Part shown: positions 1 to 9,120 of the stretch, one piece after another
Layout: every line of letters starts with the position of its first letter
How positions within the stretch are numbered: the first letter of the stretch is position 1
Assembly: GCF_004122165.1 (NCBI RefSeq)
Contig: NZ_SBKO01000005.1
Coordinates: 121,692 to 185,691, forward strand
Reading direction: 5' to 3'
Source: Flavobacterium amnicola
GTDB taxonomy: Bacteria > Bacteroidota > Bacteroidia > Flavobacteriales > Flavobacteriaceae
Length of the DNA stretch: 64,000 bases
Program-made: the position numbers and the translations under genes
Notes under the pieces: generated by a model
Databases searched by the model: none
What the model saw: the letters and a program-made list of their open reading frames with translations, nothing else
What the model was told of the DNA's origin: nothing

Positions 1-791
1 AAGGAGAAACCATTTTTACATCTTCAACCTTAGGATTAAACCCAGAAATTTTAACCGAAGAGGAAATCATTTCTAGATTAAATCAATCCAAAGAAATTTC
101 TGAAAATAGAGAAAAAGCAACGCATTTGTATTTTTACGGCGCAGGTTGTGGTACCGATAGAATGAAAAATCATTTGGCAATATTATTTAAAAAATATTTC
201 ACAAATGCACATGTAGAAGTCCACGAAGATACCTATGCCGCCGTTTATGCCACTTGTGCTTTAGGCGAAAAAGCAATCGTTAGTATTTTAGGTACCGGTT
301 CTAATTGTAGTTACTTTGATGGTGAAAAATTAATTCAAAAAGTACAATCTTTGGGCTATATCGCCATGGATGATTGTTCTGGAAATCGTTTTGGAAGACA
401 CATGCTTCGCGCTTTTTATTTTAATAAAATGCCAAAAGCATTAGCTGAAGAATTTGCAACAGAATTTAATATGGATGCCGATGTAGTCAAGCAAAATCTA
501 TACAAAGAAGCCAATCCAAATGCATATCTCGCTTCATTTGCTAGTTTTTTAATCAAACATAAAGAAACCGAATTTTGTAAAACATTCATCGAAAAAGAAA
601 TCGAAACTTTTGTAGAAAACTATATCCAACAATTTGATGATTATAAAGAAGTACCGAGTCATTTTATTGGTTCTATCGCTTTTCATTTAAAGGATGATTT
701 GGAGCGAATTTTAACGCAACATCAAATTAAATTAGGCAAAGTGTTTCAAAAACCTATTGAAGGTTTAATCGAATTTCATAAAAATCAATAA
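1..791 (+). CDS. BadF/BadG/BcrA/BcrD-type ATPase, N-acetylglucosamine kinase-like (5' end outside window)
   Basis: The reading frame is open from base 3, so only the C-terminal part (about 262 codons) is present. The ASKHA-fold phosphate-2 motif LGTGSN is followed by a GY..MDDCSGNRFGR segment and a late FIGSIAFHL motif, as in the GlcNAc-kinase-like branch of the BadF/BadG family. These enzymes phosphorylate amino sugars with ATP in the cytosol; the exact substrate cannot be read from the sequence. The stop codon overlaps the mgsA start by one base (TAATG), so the two genes are probably translationally coupled. Confidence 0.8.
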   Translation, partial: GETIFTSSTLGLNPEILTEEEIISRLNQSKEISENREKATHLYFYGAGCGTDRMKNHLAILFKKYFTNAHVEVHEDTYAAVYATCALGEKAIVSILGTGSNCSYFDGEKLIQKVQSLGYIAMDDCSGNRFGRHMLRAFYFNKMPKALAEEFATEFNMDADVVKQNLYKEANPNAYLASFASFLIKHKETEFCKTFIEKEIETFVENYIQQFDDYKEVPSHFIGSIAFHLKDDLERILTQHQIKLGKVFQKPIEGLIEFHKNQ

Positions 792-1159
792 TGGAAATAG
801 CAATCATAGCCCACGATGGTAAAAAAGCTGATATGGTTCAGTTCTTAAATAAGAACATGGATATTTTACACCAAGAAAACATCAAAATCATTGCCACAGG
901 AACAACGGGAGGAAAGGCCGAAGCAGCGGGTATTAAAGTAAAAAAATTACTCAGCGGACCTTTGGGTGGTGATGCCCAAATTGCCGCCCGAGTAGCTGAA
1001 GGTAAGTGTAAAATGGTCTTGTTTTTTAAAGATCCTATGAGCAGTCATCCACACGAACCGGATATCAATATGCTCATCAGAATTTGCGACGTTCATAACG
1101 TGCCAGTAGCGACAAACGAAGCTACGGCACAGCTTTTACTCAATGCCATCGCCATCTAA
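791..1159 (+). CDS. mgsA: Methylglyoxal synthase
   Basis: MgsA converts dihydroxyacetone phosphate to methylglyoxal plus phosphate, a bypass of lower glycolysis. The 122-residue protein carries the family landmarks: an N-terminal AIIAHDGKK, the phosphate-binding segment ATGTTG, the GPLGGD loop with the catalytic aspartate, and SSHPHEPD with the conserved histidine. It is shorter than the E. coli enzyme (152 residues), mainly at the ends, which is common in this family. It overlaps the upstream kinase by one base and probably shares its mRNA. Confidence 0.93.
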   Translation: MEIAIIAHDGKKADMVQFLNKNMDILHQENIKIIATGTTGGKAEAAGIKVKKLLSGPLGGDAQIAARVAEGKCKMVLFFKDPMSSHPHEPDINMLIRICDVHNVPVATNEATAQLLLNAIAI

Positions 1160-1255
1160 AGAATATTAAAATGTTAAATCTCTCTTCTGGCTTGATTTTT
1201 GTTTTTACAGCATAAATATTTTTGTATATTGCCTTAACCAAAATAACCTTAAATC

Positions 1256-1834
1256 ATGAAAAAAATTGTATTACTATTAATAGTGTTATCTGTAAGTTTG
1301 ACATACGGACAGAAGAAAAAGAAAAAAGTAACGGAAGCAAAAGCTCCAGCTGGTGCTTTAGCAAAAACGGGTGATGCCTCTGTTGTTTTTGATAAAAAAA
1401 AGGATTTATTTTTGGTTGTAGCTAAAGATAGTATGTTGTTGACTAAAAGTCGTTCTGATTTTAATCCGACGAACATGAAAATTGCACCTGTAAAAGTAAA
1501 AGCAAACACTTTTTATTGCGTAACATGGAATGAAACTCAAAAATCGGATACCAAGCTTAAAAAAGAAGTAGCAACAGTAACGGAAAGTCAAATTTGGAAC
1601 CCGATGACTAAAACATTAATGATTGGGAATACTCAAAAAGCGGTAGATGTTACTGAAATTGAATTTCTTGACCGATTGAAAACTGCTTCGCAAACCGTTT
1701 ATAAAAAACGTAGTGAAGGGTATTTGTTTTCGTTATTGCCAAATGGAGATTTTTCATTAAGCAACAAATCGGCTACTACAAAATATGCCTATAACGAAAA
1801 ATCAGCTCGTTATGAGCCTGTAAAAAAGAAATAA
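1256..1834 (+). CDS. Exported hypothetical protein
   Basis: A 192-residue protein with a Sec signal peptide (about residues 1-18, hydrophobic core after MKK, ending near TYG-Q). The mature part starts with a lysine-rich stretch and then a KAPAGALAK segment encoded by a near-palindromic 26-base sequence at 1337-1362. No known domain is recognised. A TATTTTTG at 1217-1224, fitting the Flavobacterium -7 element, lies 32 bases before the start. A strong terminator follows. Confidence 0.75.
   Translation: MKKIVLLLIVLSVSLTYGQKKKKKVTEAKAPAGALAKTGDASVVFDKKKDLFLVVAKDSMLLTKSRSDFNPTNMKIAPVKVKANTFYCVTWNETQKSDTKLKKEVATVTESQIWNPMTKTLMIGNTQKAVDVTEIEFLDRLKTASQTVYKKRSEGYLFSLLPNGDFSLSNKSATTKYAYNEKSARYEPVKKK
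1337..1362. repeat. Near-palindromic repeat inside a coding region
   Basis: The two 13-base halves match as inverted repeats at 11 of 13 positions, and both strands encode a KAPAGA-type peptide. I recall similar palindromes as dispersed repeats in flavobacterial genomes. Here it lies in frame just after the signal peptide of the exported protein. Confidence 0.5.
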
Positions 1835-1852
1835 TTATCATTTAACAAAATA

Positions 1853-1884
1853 AAAAAAGGCGAGCTTAATAGCTCGCTTTTTTT
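1853..1884. terminator. Bidirectional intrinsic terminator
   Basis: Stem GCGAGCT / AGCTCGC with a TAAT loop (1860-1877), flanked by an A-tract on the left and a T-tract on the right. It separates two convergent genes and can serve both strands. Confidence 0.85.
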
Positions 1885-1885
1885 A

Positions 1886-2536
1886 TTAATCCCTTTTCAT
1901 TGTTGTCCCCATAACTGGTGCAATTGATGTTAATTTTCCTTCCTTCAATTTTACATTGATTATTCTAGAATTTTTTACGATTCTTTCAGTCTCTTCCATT
2001 CCGATAAAAGAGAAAAGTAACAACTCTCCTTTTTTAGCTTTTATTTTAAAAAGACCTTGCTTATCAGTATACACGCCAGTTAATGTTCCTTTGGCTAGAA
2101 TAAACACTCCTTCAATTGGATTAGAAGCTTCATCGCTAACTATTCCAGTGATTGTAATCTCTTTTTCTTGATTTTCAGGTTGGTAAGCTATTTTTCCAAC
2201 CACAATATTTTTGTTAGTTGTTTGTTCTGTTTTTGGATTTTCTTGGGCTGATATTTTGGTGTCCCAAAGCGAAATGATTCCAAAGAATACAGTTGCTAAC
2301 CAAACTGATTTTTTCTTTTTCGGATAAAATAATTCTCTATCAAGTTGTGAAGGTAAAAATCTGCCACAAATAGAATTACTTTTATTATAGGTCTCAATAA
2401 TTTGTAAATCTGTGGCTCGAGTAAAATCGAAAACCTGCTTTTCACAAGAAAAACAAAATCTCCCTTTTTCTACTAATTTCATGCCATTCCAATCTCCATG
2501 GCAAGGTTCCGGTATCGATAAATGTAGTTTTTTCAT
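1886..2536 (-). CDS. Membrane protein with carboxypeptidase-like regulatory (CarboxypepD_reg) domain
   Basis: A 216-residue protein with three parts. Residues about 1-65 form the cysteine-containing N-terminal segment typical of Bacteroidota (IPEPCHGDW, then GRFCFSCEKQV). A single transmembrane helix follows at about 75-97. A CarboxypepD_reg-like beta-sandwich covers about 125-205 (TGIVSDEASNPIEGV, YTDKQGLFKI). Proteins of this type are common in the phylum without an assigned function; a structural or anchoring role is inference. A terminator on the same strand lies just upstream, so it is not co-transcribed with the next gene. Confidence 0.75.
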   Translation of the reverse strand: MKKLHLSIPEPCHGDWNGMKLVEKGRFCFSCEKQVFDFTRATDLQIIETYNKSNSICGRFLPSQLDRELFYPKKKKSVWLATVFFGIISLWDTKISAQENPKTEQTTNKNIVVGKIAYQPENQEKEITITGIVSDEASNPIEGVFILAKGTLTGVYTDKQGLFKIKAKKGELLLFSFIGMEETERIVKNSRIINVKLKEGKLTSIAPVMGTTMKRD

Positions 2537-2549
2537 AAGTTCTTAAAAT

Positions 2550-2585
2550 AAAAAAAGGTCTATACATACATAGAGACCATTTTTT
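2550..2585 (-). terminator. Intrinsic terminator of the glutaminyl cyclotransferase gene
   Basis: Stem GGTCTaT / AtAGAGACC (2557-2578) between an A-tract and a T-tract, directly downstream of the minus-strand gene ending at 2607. Confidence 0.7.
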
Positions 2586-2606
2586 ATAAAAAGGTTGGGA
2601 GTGAGA

Positions 2607-3644
2607 CTATTTTATTTTTAGCTCAAACATTTTATCCCAGTTTTTTCCGGTCACAAAGATAGTTTTAGTAGCGGGGTTGTATGCAATTCCGTTTAATGTG
2701 TCTTCTTTGCTGGCACTAGTTTTAGCACGTAAGCCCGATAAGTCTACAACAGCTTCAATCGCTCCGGTATTTGGATTTACAATCATTATTGCATCTTTTT
2801 GCCAAACGTTTGCATAAATTTTACCATCGATCCATTCTAATTCATTGACACTGGTTACTTTACTTGAATTTGTATACACATTTATATTGTCAATCATTTT
2901 TTGATTTTCCGGATCCATTTTCCAAATCTTTTCCGTTCCATCCGATTGATAAATAAATTTTCCATCATTAGTCATTCCCCATCCTTCCACTTTTTTATCA
3001 TAATTGAATGTTTTTTCCAATTTTAAAGTTTCCGCATTGTAGATAAATCCAGTATAATCTTGCCAAGTCAATTGAAAAACTTTACCATTAATAAAGGTAA
3101 TTCCTTCTCCAAAATATTTAGCTTCCAAATTAACTTGTTGTATTACTTTCCCCGTTTTATAATCGGTTTTTCTTAAGTTAGATTCTCCATTATGTCCCGT
3201 ACTTTCGTATAAAAAACCGTTATGAAATTCTAAACCTTCTGTAAAAGCCCCTTTATCGTGGGGATACGTATTTACAATAGAATAGCTTAATAATTTTGGT
3301 TCAACTGCCGAAACCATTTCAATACGAGTACCTGTTTCGAATTTTTCTCCTTCAAAATAAACGATAGCTTTTAAATTCTGATACCCTAATTTTTCATTGT
3401 CTAATTTGCTATTTAAAGCTGTATTTCCTTTCGATGTACCAATTTTTTTATCATTATTATAATACACAACTGAATCGATAGTAATCTCTTTTTTATTTGT
3501 TACGGTTAGCGAAATAGGATCTCCAGAATGATACATCATCTTAAATTGTGTCTCATCTATAGAAAATAAATTTTTTTTATCACCCTCACAGCTGGCTCCA
3601 AGTAGGATTAAAGAGGTGAATGCTAAGAAGTTATATTTTTTCAT
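2607..3644 (-). CDS. Glutaminyl-peptide cyclotransferase, lipoprotein
   Basis: The enzyme cyclises N-terminal glutamine of peptides and proteins to pyroglutamate, releasing ammonia. The 345-residue protein starts with a lipoprotein signal (ILLGASC, Cys about 19). It then has the bacterial five-bladed glutamine cyclotransferase fold, recognisable from YPHDKGAFTEGLEF, LYESTGHNGESNLR, FGEGITF, GWGMTNDGKFIYQSDG and LNGIAYNPATKTIFVTGK. It is probably anchored in a membrane facing the periplasm. It is a single gene with its own terminator. Confidence 0.88.
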   Translation of the reverse strand: MKKYNFLAFTSLILLGASCEGDKKNLFSIDETQFKMMYHSGDPISLTVTNKKEITIDSVVYYNNDKKIGTSKGNTALNSKLDNEKLGYQNLKAIVYFEGEKFETGTRIEMVSAVEPKLLSYSIVNTYPHDKGAFTEGLEFHNGFLYESTGHNGESNLRKTDYKTGKVIQQVNLEAKYFGEGITFINGKVFQLTWQDYTGFIYNAETLKLEKTFNYDKKVEGWGMTNDGKFIYQSDGTEKIWKMDPENQKMIDNINVYTNSSKVTSVNELEWIDGKIYANVWQKDAIMIVNPNTGAIEAVVDLSGLRAKTSASKEDTLNGIAYNPATKTIFVTGKNWDKMFELKIK

Positions 3645-3697
3645 TTTAAAATTATTTGCAAATACAATATACGAAGGCTTTTATATAAACCAAAGCG

Positions 3698-3728
3698 TTT
3701 GCAAAAATACAAAAAGATTGTATATTTG
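3698..3728 (+). promoter_or_regulatory. Promoter of the SRP RNA gene
   Basis: TTTG at 3698-3701, a 19-base spacer and TATATTTG at 3721-3728, a near-perfect Bacteroidota housekeeping promoter. The RNA would start about 5 bases further on. Confidence 0.75.
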
Positions 3729-3732
3729 CACC

Positions 3733-3826
3733 GGCAAGTCCTACACGACCAGCTCCTGCAGACTCCTCCAGGGTGGGAACGCAGCAAAGGTATGCGGTTG
3801 TAGCGGTGCGATGTAGGTCGCTTGCC
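3733..3826 (+). ncRNA. ffs: Signal recognition particle RNA, small bacterial (4.5S) type
   Basis: The ends pair (GGCAAG...CTTGCC), giving a long hairpin of about 94 nt. The apical domain has the conserved asymmetric loop and tetraloop region seen as GGGTGGGAACGCAGCAAAGG followed by TATGCGGTTGTAGCGGTG, matching the small bacterial SRP RNA pattern. It binds Ffh and helps target nascent membrane proteins to FtsY/SecYEG. A consensus promoter lies just upstream. Confidence 0.9.
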
Positions 3827-3935
3827 ATTTTTTAATTATTGCGAACCAAATTGTAGCAATCTTTTTTTTACAGAAACTTATGTTATTTATCTCCCAATTA
3901 GCGGAGATTTTTTATTTTTATGCCAAATCTCTCGT

Positions 3936-4931
3936 ATGACTCTTTCTTGGCAAAAAGTTACCCTTACTCTTAAAGAAACATTTTCAATTTCCTACGGAAA
4001 TTACTCGCATAGAGAAGCATTAATCGTAAGCTTGTCTTATAAAAATTTTGTTGGGTATGGCGAATGTACTTCGATTGATTATTACGGAATTAATCTAGAG
4101 GATTTAATTCAAAAACTAAAGCGCTGCAAGGATGCAATAGAAACGAATTCAATTGTATATCCAAACGAGTTTTATAAAATGGTTCTCAATTTAGATTTGG
4201 GATCATTTTTAACTTCTGCTTTAGATTGTGCCTATTGGGATTTGTTCGGAAAATTAGAAGGGAAAAGTTTTTTAGAGTTGAACGAAATAATAGTAAACTC
4301 AATTCCAGATTCTTCCATTACCATTAGTGTTGATTCAATAGAAAATCAAATTGAAAAAATTCAGAAATCGAGTTGGTCGAAATTCAAGGTAAAATGCAAC
4401 GGATTTGATAAAAATTCGATTGAAAAACTTATAGAAATGCCTTTTGATATCGCTTTAGATTCGAATGGAAGTTATAATGAATCGGATTGTGATTGGCTTC
4501 AAAACCAAGAATTTGCTTCGAAATTTACCTATTTAGAGCAACCCATGAAACCCAATCAGTTTTCTGTTTTGTATCGCGATAAATTTGCCAATTGGATGGC
4601 AGATGAAGATTGCCAGAGTATCGAAAATTTACGTTCTTTACAATCCCATTACCGAAGTGTGAATATAAAATTAATGAAATGCGGTGGATTAACACCTGCT
4701 TTGGAATTAATTCAGGAAGCCAGAAAATTGGATTTTAAAATTATGATGGGATGTATGACCGAATCGTCTATTGGAATTTCGGCAGGATGTGCTTTATCAC
4801 CTTTAGCGGATTATTGCGATTTGGATGGCGCGAATCTTATTGCCAACGATATTGCCAACGGAAGTAAAATAATAAATGGTAAAATAGAAATATCTGATAA
4901 ACCCGGTTTGGGAATAAAAATTAAAAATTAA
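3936..4931 (+). CDS. L-Ala-D/L-Glu (dipeptide) epimerase, enolase superfamily
   Basis: The 331-residue protein belongs to the muconate-lactonising branch of the enolase superfamily. Visible landmarks are the KFKVKCN strand with the KxK catalytic lysine, metal ligands in DSNGSYN, LEQPM and DEDCQ, the second base lysine in NIKLMKCGGL, and the C-terminal MMGCMTESSIGIS signature typical of dipeptide epimerases. MenC is less likely because of that signature. The probable role is recycling murein-derived L-Ala-D-Glu. A start at 3822 would run into the SRP RNA, so the ATG at 3936 is chosen. Confidence 0.82.
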   Translation: MTLSWQKVTLTLKETFSISYGNYSHREALIVSLSYKNFVGYGECTSIDYYGINLEDLIQKLKRCKDAIETNSIVYPNEFYKMVLNLDLGSFLTSALDCAYWDLFGKLEGKSFLELNEIIVNSIPDSSITISVDSIENQIEKIQKSSWSKFKVKCNGFDKNSIEKLIEMPFDIALDSNGSYNESDCDWLQNQEFASKFTYLEQPMKPNQFSVLYRDKFANWMADEDCQSIENLRSLQSHYRSVNIKLMKCGGLTPALELIQEARKLDFKIMMGCMTESSIGISAGCALSPLADYCDLDGANLIANDIANGSKIINGKIEISDKPGLGIKIKN

Positions 4932-4964
4932 TTTAAATTAATAAATAGGAATGAGATTGCTTTG

Positions 4965-4981
4965 CTTCGACAAGCTCAGCA
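4965..4981. repeat. REP-like dispersed repeat
   Basis: CTTCGACAAGCTCAGCA in the short gap before the SDR gene. A relative (CTTCGACTATGCTCAG) lies at 12890-12905. Short repeats of this type are scattered through many flavobacterial intergenic regions. Confidence 0.5.
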
Positions 4982-5002
4982 CAAGCTCTTTCACAAAGAC
5001 AT

Positions 5003-5806
5003 ATGAGTAAAGTAGTAGTAATTACAGGTGGTTCATCAGGAATAGGAAAGAGCATAGGCGAGTTTTTACATGCCAAAGGTTTTACCGTTTATGGTACCAG
5101 TCGAAATCCGGAGAAAATTTCAAATTCTGTTTTTCCTTTAATAGCTTTGGATGTTCGAAATGTAGCTTCGATTGCAACTGCAATTGCGGAAGTAATTTCA
5201 AAATCGGGCAGAATAGATGTAGTAATAAACAATGCCGGTGTTGGGATTACGGGACCAATTGAAGAAATTCCCACGGAAGAAATCAAGAATAATTTTGAAA
5301 CCAATTTGTTTGGTCCAATAGAAGTGATGAAAGCGGTTTTGCCCCAAATGCGTAGTCAAAAATCAGGATTAATCATTAATATTACTTCGATTGCTGGTTA
5401 TATGGGATTGCCTTATAGAGGAATTTATTCAGCGTCAAAAGGAGCTTTAGAACTCGTTACGGAAGCCATGCGTATGGAAACCAAACAATTCGGAATTCAC
5501 ATTACCAATATTGCACCCGGTGATTTTGCTACGAATATTGCTGCTGGTCGTTATCATGCACCTGTTATAAAAGGATCGGCGTATGAGAATGTCTATGGAA
5601 GGACTTTAAATGAAATGAATGCACATGTCGATAGTGGTAGTAATCCGAACGAAATGGCAGAGGCGGTGTATAAAATTATTCAAACGCCCAATCCAAAAGT
5701 TCATTATAAAGTAGGGGCTTTTATGCAAAAGTTTTCAATTGTTTTGAAACGTATTTTGCCCGACACAGTCTATGAAAAAATGTTAATGAACCATTATAAA
5801 TTGTAA
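5003..5806 (+). CDS. SDR-family NAD(P)-dependent oxidoreductase
   Basis: A classical 267-residue short-chain dehydrogenase. It has the Rossmann TGGSSGIG nucleotide motif at residues 8-15, the DVRN adenine-ring motif, NNAG at about 76-79, catalytic Ser in ITSIAGYMG, YSASK (Tyr and Lys) at about 147-151, and a following IAPGDFATN. The substrate cannot be assigned. It overlaps the next gene (TAATGA), so a two-gene operon with the acetyltransferase is likely. Confidence 0.88.
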   Translation: MSKVVVITGGSSGIGKSIGEFLHAKGFTVYGTSRNPEKISNSVFPLIALDVRNVASIATAIAEVISKSGRIDVVINNAGVGITGPIEEIPTEEIKNNFETNLFGPIEVMKAVLPQMRSQKSGLIINITSIAGYMGLPYRGIYSASKGALELVTEAMRMETKQFGIHITNIAPGDFATNIAAGRYHAPVIKGSAYENVYGRTLNEMNAHVDSGSNPNEMAEAVYKIIQTPNPKVHYKVGAFMQKFSIVLKRILPDTVYEKMLMNHYKL

Positions 5807-6339
5807 TGATAGCTTTCCCAAATAAATTTGTGTCACTCGAAACCGAGCGACTGCTTTTGAAAGAAATTTCAATGCAGGATCTTGATTTTTTATTTGAGAT
5901 TCGAAACAACGAAGACAATAATAGATATATCGGTAGAAAAAAATCGTCTTTAGAACAAGTCCAACAGTTTATTACCGATAGAATTGAAGATTTTAAAGCA
6001 AAAAGAGGAATTGTTTGGATGATTTATGATAAAGAAAGCCAACAAAATATTGGCTCTGTTTGCTATTGGAATTTTAACTCGGAAGCTATTTCAGCTGAGA
6101 TAGGTTATGAATTAGCGTCAGAATTCCAAGGGAAAGGATTTATGCAAGAAGCCTTATCAAAAGTTATTGATTTTGGATTTAATGAACTAAATTTGCAAAC
6201 TATTGAAGCCTTTACCGATGAAAAGAATACAGCATCAATTAAAGCATTAGAAAAGTTTCACTTTATTCAAAACACAGCATTTGAGTCGGATGAAGTGGAA
6301 AGCCTAATAATGTTTACGTTAACCAGTACACAACTATAA
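5806..6339 (+). CDS. GNAT-family N-acetyltransferase (RimJ/RimL-like)
   Basis: A 177-residue single-domain acetyltransferase. The N-terminal LETERLLLKEIS and the acetyl-CoA pyrophosphate loop ELASEFQGKGFMQEA are typical of the ribosomal-protein/drug acetyltransferase branch. It ends with the usual NTASIKALEKFHF helix. The acceptor may be a protein N-terminus or a small molecule; the sequence does not decide. It overlaps the upstream SDR stop codon by one base. Confidence 0.88.
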   Translation: MIAFPNKFVSLETERLLLKEISMQDLDFLFEIRNNEDNNRYIGRKKSSLEQVQQFITDRIEDFKAKRGIVWMIYDKESQQNIGSVCYWNFNSEAISAEIGYELASEFQGKGFMQEALSKVIDFGFNELNLQTIEAFTDEKNTASIKALEKFHFIQNTAFESDEVESLIMFTLTSTQL

Positions 6340-6356
6340 TTTTTAAATAATATCAG

Positions 6357-7013
6357 ATGAAATTTTTTATTGACACAGCCAATTTAGAGCAAATCAAAGA
6401 AGCACAAGCCCTTGGAGTATTAGATGGAGTTACTACCAACCCATCGTTAATGGCTAAAGAAGGAATTACCGGAAAGAACAATATTTTAAAACATTACGTT
6501 GACATTTGTAATATTGTGGATGGTGATGTAAGTGCTGAAGTGAATGCCATGGATTTGGAAGGCATGATTAGAGAAGGAGAGGAATTGGCTGACTTACACG
6601 AGCAAATCGTGGTAAAATTACCAATGACTAAAGAAGGTATCAAAGCCTGTAAATATTTTTCAGATAGAGGAATTAAAACAAATGTAACCTTAATTTTCTC
6701 TGCTGGACAAGCGTTATTAGCGGCAAAAGCTGGAGCAACTTACTGTTCTCCTTTCTTAGGAAGATTAGACGATGTTTCTACAGATGGTTTAAATCTAATT
6801 CAAGAAATCCGTGATATTTATGATAACTACGGATTTGAAACTGAAATTCTTGCAGCCTCTGTACGTCACACCATGCACATTGTAAACTGTGCTAAAATTG
6901 GTGCCGATGTAATGACTGGACCTTTATCAGCGATTACTGGATTATTAAAACACCCATTAACGGATATTGGAATTGCGCAATTTATTGCCGATTTCGAAAA
7001 AGGAAATAAATAA
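6357..7013 (+). CDS. fsa: Fructose-6-phosphate aldolase / short transaldolase
   Basis: A 218-residue class I aldolase of the short transaldolase (FSA/TalC) subfamily. It shows [16 protein letters not shown], the DGVTTNPSL loop, the Schiff-base lysine in [27 protein letters not shown] and the C-terminal [11 protein letters not shown]. It either splits fructose 6-phosphate to dihydroxyacetone and glyceraldehyde 3-phosphate or acts as the pentose-phosphate transaldolase; in Bacteroidota the latter is common. It starts 18 bases after the acetyltransferase and ends at a bidirectional terminator. Confidence 0.9.
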   Translation: MKFFIDTANLEQIKEAQALGVLDGVTTNPSLMAKEGITGKNNILKHYVDICNIVDGDVSAEVNAMDLEGMIREGEELADLHEQIVVKLPMTKEGIKACKYFSDRGIKTNVTLIFSAGQALLAAKAGATYCSPFLGRLDDVSTDGLNLIQEIRDIYDNYGFETEILAASVRHTMHIVNCAKIGADVMTGPLSAITGLLKHPLTDIGIAQFIADFEKGNK

Positions 7014-7042
7014 TTTTACTGGATTCAGTAAAAAAGAATACT

Positions 7043-7078
7043 AAAAAAGGCTTGAAAATTAATTCAAGCCTTTTTTAA
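7043..7078. terminator. Bidirectional intrinsic terminator
   Basis: AAAAAAGGCTTGAA / TTCAAGCCTTTTTT with a short AATTAA loop between convergent genes; it can serve both strands. Confidence 0.88.
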
Positions 7079-7095
7079 TTTTTACACCTAATTGA

Positions 7096-7806
7096 TTATT
7101 CTTGCATCGTATGATACACGTTCATTACGTCATCATCTTCTTCAATTTTTTCTAATAATTTCTCGACATCTGCTACCTGGTCCGCTGTCAATTCTTTTGT
7201 GATTTGAGGAATTCTTTCAAAACCAGAAGATAAAATTTCGATGTTTCTATTTTCTAATTCTTTTTGAATTGAACCAAAACTTTCAAATGGAGCATACATT
7301 AAAATGCCGTCTTCGTCTGCGAAAATTTCTTCTACACCAAAATCGATCATTTCCAATTCTAATTCTTCCACATCTTGTCCTTCAGCAGGAATACGGAAGT
7401 TACAAGTATGGTCAAACATAAATTCTACCGAACCTTGGGTTCCCATTTGTCCGTTACATTTATTGAAGTAACTTCTGATGTTAGCAACAGTTCTATTATT
7501 GTTATCGGTAGCGGTTTCAATTAAAATCGCAATTCCGTGAGGAGCATAGCCTTCAAACAACACTTCTTTAAAGTTGGCTGTATCTTTATCGGATGCTTTT
7601 TTGATCGCGCGTTCTACGTTATCTTTCGGCATGTTAGCCGATTTTGCATTTTGAATAACCGCTCTCAAACGTGAGTTGGTCTCTGGATTTGGTCCGCCTT
7701 CTTTAACGGCCATTACAATATCTTTCCCTATTCTGGTAAACGTTTTTGCCATTGCTGACCAACGTTTCATTTTTCTCGCTTTTCTAAATTCGAACGCTCT
7801 TCCCAT
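7096..7806 (-). CDS. YebC/PmpR-family protein
   Basis: A 236-residue member of the YebC/TACO1 family. The start at 7806 is chosen because the conserved N-terminus MGRAFEFRKARKMKRWSAM begins there; an earlier start at 7842 would add 12 non-conserved residues. The family was named as DNA-binding regulators, and several members act on translation of proline-rich stretches. Other family landmarks are GGPNPETNSRLR, ANMPKDNVERAI, the EGYAPHGIA segment and a very acidic C-terminal domain. Confidence 0.9.
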   Translation of the reverse strand: MGRAFEFRKARKMKRWSAMAKTFTRIGKDIVMAVKEGGPNPETNSRLRAVIQNAKSANMPKDNVERAIKKASDKDTANFKEVLFEGYAPHGIAILIETATDNNNRTVANIRSYFNKCNGQMGTQGSVEFMFDHTCNFRIPAEGQDVEELELEMIDFGVEEIFADEDGILMYAPFESFGSIQKELENRNIEILSSGFERIPQITKELTADQVADVEKLLEKIEEDDDVMNVYHTMQE

Positions 7807-7880
7807 TTCTATTCTCTTAAATTCCGATATATTTCGGAACAAAATTAATTCTTAAAAATTAGTTGTAAAAAAAAATATGC

Positions 7881-8963
7881 TTATTTCTTATAAAAAGGCA
7901 ATTTCACCACTTTAGCCGGAATGTCATTTTTACGAATTCTGATAAAAATTTCTGAATCTACTGCCGATAAACTGGTAGGGACATAGCCTAAACCAATTCC
8001 TTTGTTCATTGAAGGTGACATCGTTCCTGAAGTTACAATTCCGATTACATTTCCAGCACCATCCACAATTTCGTAATCGTGACGTGGAATACCTCTTTCT
8101 GTTAATTCGAAAGCGACTAATTTACGAGTAACACCTGCTTCTTTTTGTTTTTTCAAATTTTCAGAGTTCGTAAATTCTTTGTCGAATTTGGTAATCCAAC
8201 CCAAACCAGCTTCCAATGGAGAAGTAGTATCATTAATATCATTTCCGTACAAACAGAATCCCATTTCCAAACGTAAGGTATCACGTGCGGCTAATCCAAT
8301 TGGTTTGATTCCAAATGCAGCTCCTGCTTCAAATACTTTGTTCCAAATTAATTCAGCATCTTCATTTTTGAAATAGATTTCAAATCCACCTGAACCTGTA
8401 TAACCCGTAGCGGAAACCGTTACATCTTTTACTCCCGCAAATTCTCCAATTTGGAACGAATAATACGGCATGTTAATCAAATCGATAGCCGTTAAGGATT
8501 GCATCGCTTCTGCAGCTTTTGGTCCTTGGATCGCTAGTAAAGAATAATTATCGGAAAGGTCTTGCATGTCCACTCCCAAGTCATTGTGTGATGAAATCCA
8601 ATTCCAATCTTTTTCGATATTAGATGCGTTAACCACCAACATATAATGATTATCTGCAATTTTATACACGATTAAATCATCTACAATTCCGCCTTCATTG
8701 TTGGGTAAGCAAGAATATTGTGCTTTACCATCCACTAATTTAGAAGCATCATTTGACGTTACTTTCTGAATTAAGGCTAAGGCATTTTCTCCTTTTAAGA
8801 AGAATTCACCCATATGGGAAACATCAAAAACACCCACTCCGTTACGAACCGTTTCGTGTTCGGCGTTTACTCCTTCATATTGTACAGGCATATTATACCC
8901 TGCAAACGGAACCATTTTAGCTCCTAAACTTTCGTGAACGTGCGTTAATGCTGTATTTTTCAT
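7881..8963 (-). CDS. gcvT: Aminomethyltransferase, glycine cleavage system T protein
   Basis: GcvT transfers the aminomethyl carbon from the lipoylated H protein to tetrahydrofolate, giving methylene-THF and ammonia. The 360-residue protein has the full length and motifs: [24 protein letters not shown], the folate-site [30 protein letters not shown], and RGIPRHDYE with [11 protein letters not shown] in the C-terminal barrel. As often in Flavobacterium, it is separate from the other glycine-cleavage genes. Confidence 0.94.
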   Translation of the reverse strand: MKNTALTHVHESLGAKMVPFAGYNMPVQYEGVNAEHETVRNGVGVFDVSHMGEFFLKGENALALIQKVTSNDASKLVDGKAQYSCLPNNEGGIVDDLIVYKIADNHYMLVVNASNIEKDWNWISSHNDLGVDMQDLSDNYSLLAIQGPKAAEAMQSLTAIDLINMPYYSFQIGEFAGVKDVTVSATGYTGSGGFEIYFKNEDAELIWNKVFEAGAAFGIKPIGLAARDTLRLEMGFCLYGNDINDTTSPLEAGLGWITKFDKEFTNSENLKKQKEAGVTRKLVAFELTERGIPRHDYEIVDGAGNVIGIVTSGTMSPSMNKGIGLGYVPTSLSAVDSEIFIRIRKNDIPAKVVKLPFYKK

Positions 8964-9120
8964 TATTATGTGTTAGTTTATTTTCGATCGCTAAAGTAAT
9001 TATTTTTTGTGGAGTAAAAAAGTGGATTTTGTGATAAAAAAGTAAGGTAATATTATCTGAATTATTTCTTGTTTTTTTATCACATTTTACGGAATTTTGA
9101 CACTCAATTAAACAACTAAA

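Noticed and set aside
3822..3935. Upstream extension of the dipeptide epimerase to 3822
   Set aside because: It overlaps the end of the SRP RNA, and the added 38 residues do not look like the enzyme N-terminus; the ATG at 3936 gives the usual beginning.
7807..7842. Longer start for the YebC-family protein
   Set aside because: The conserved family N-terminus MGRAFEFRK begins at 7806, so the extra 12 residues are probably untranslated leader.
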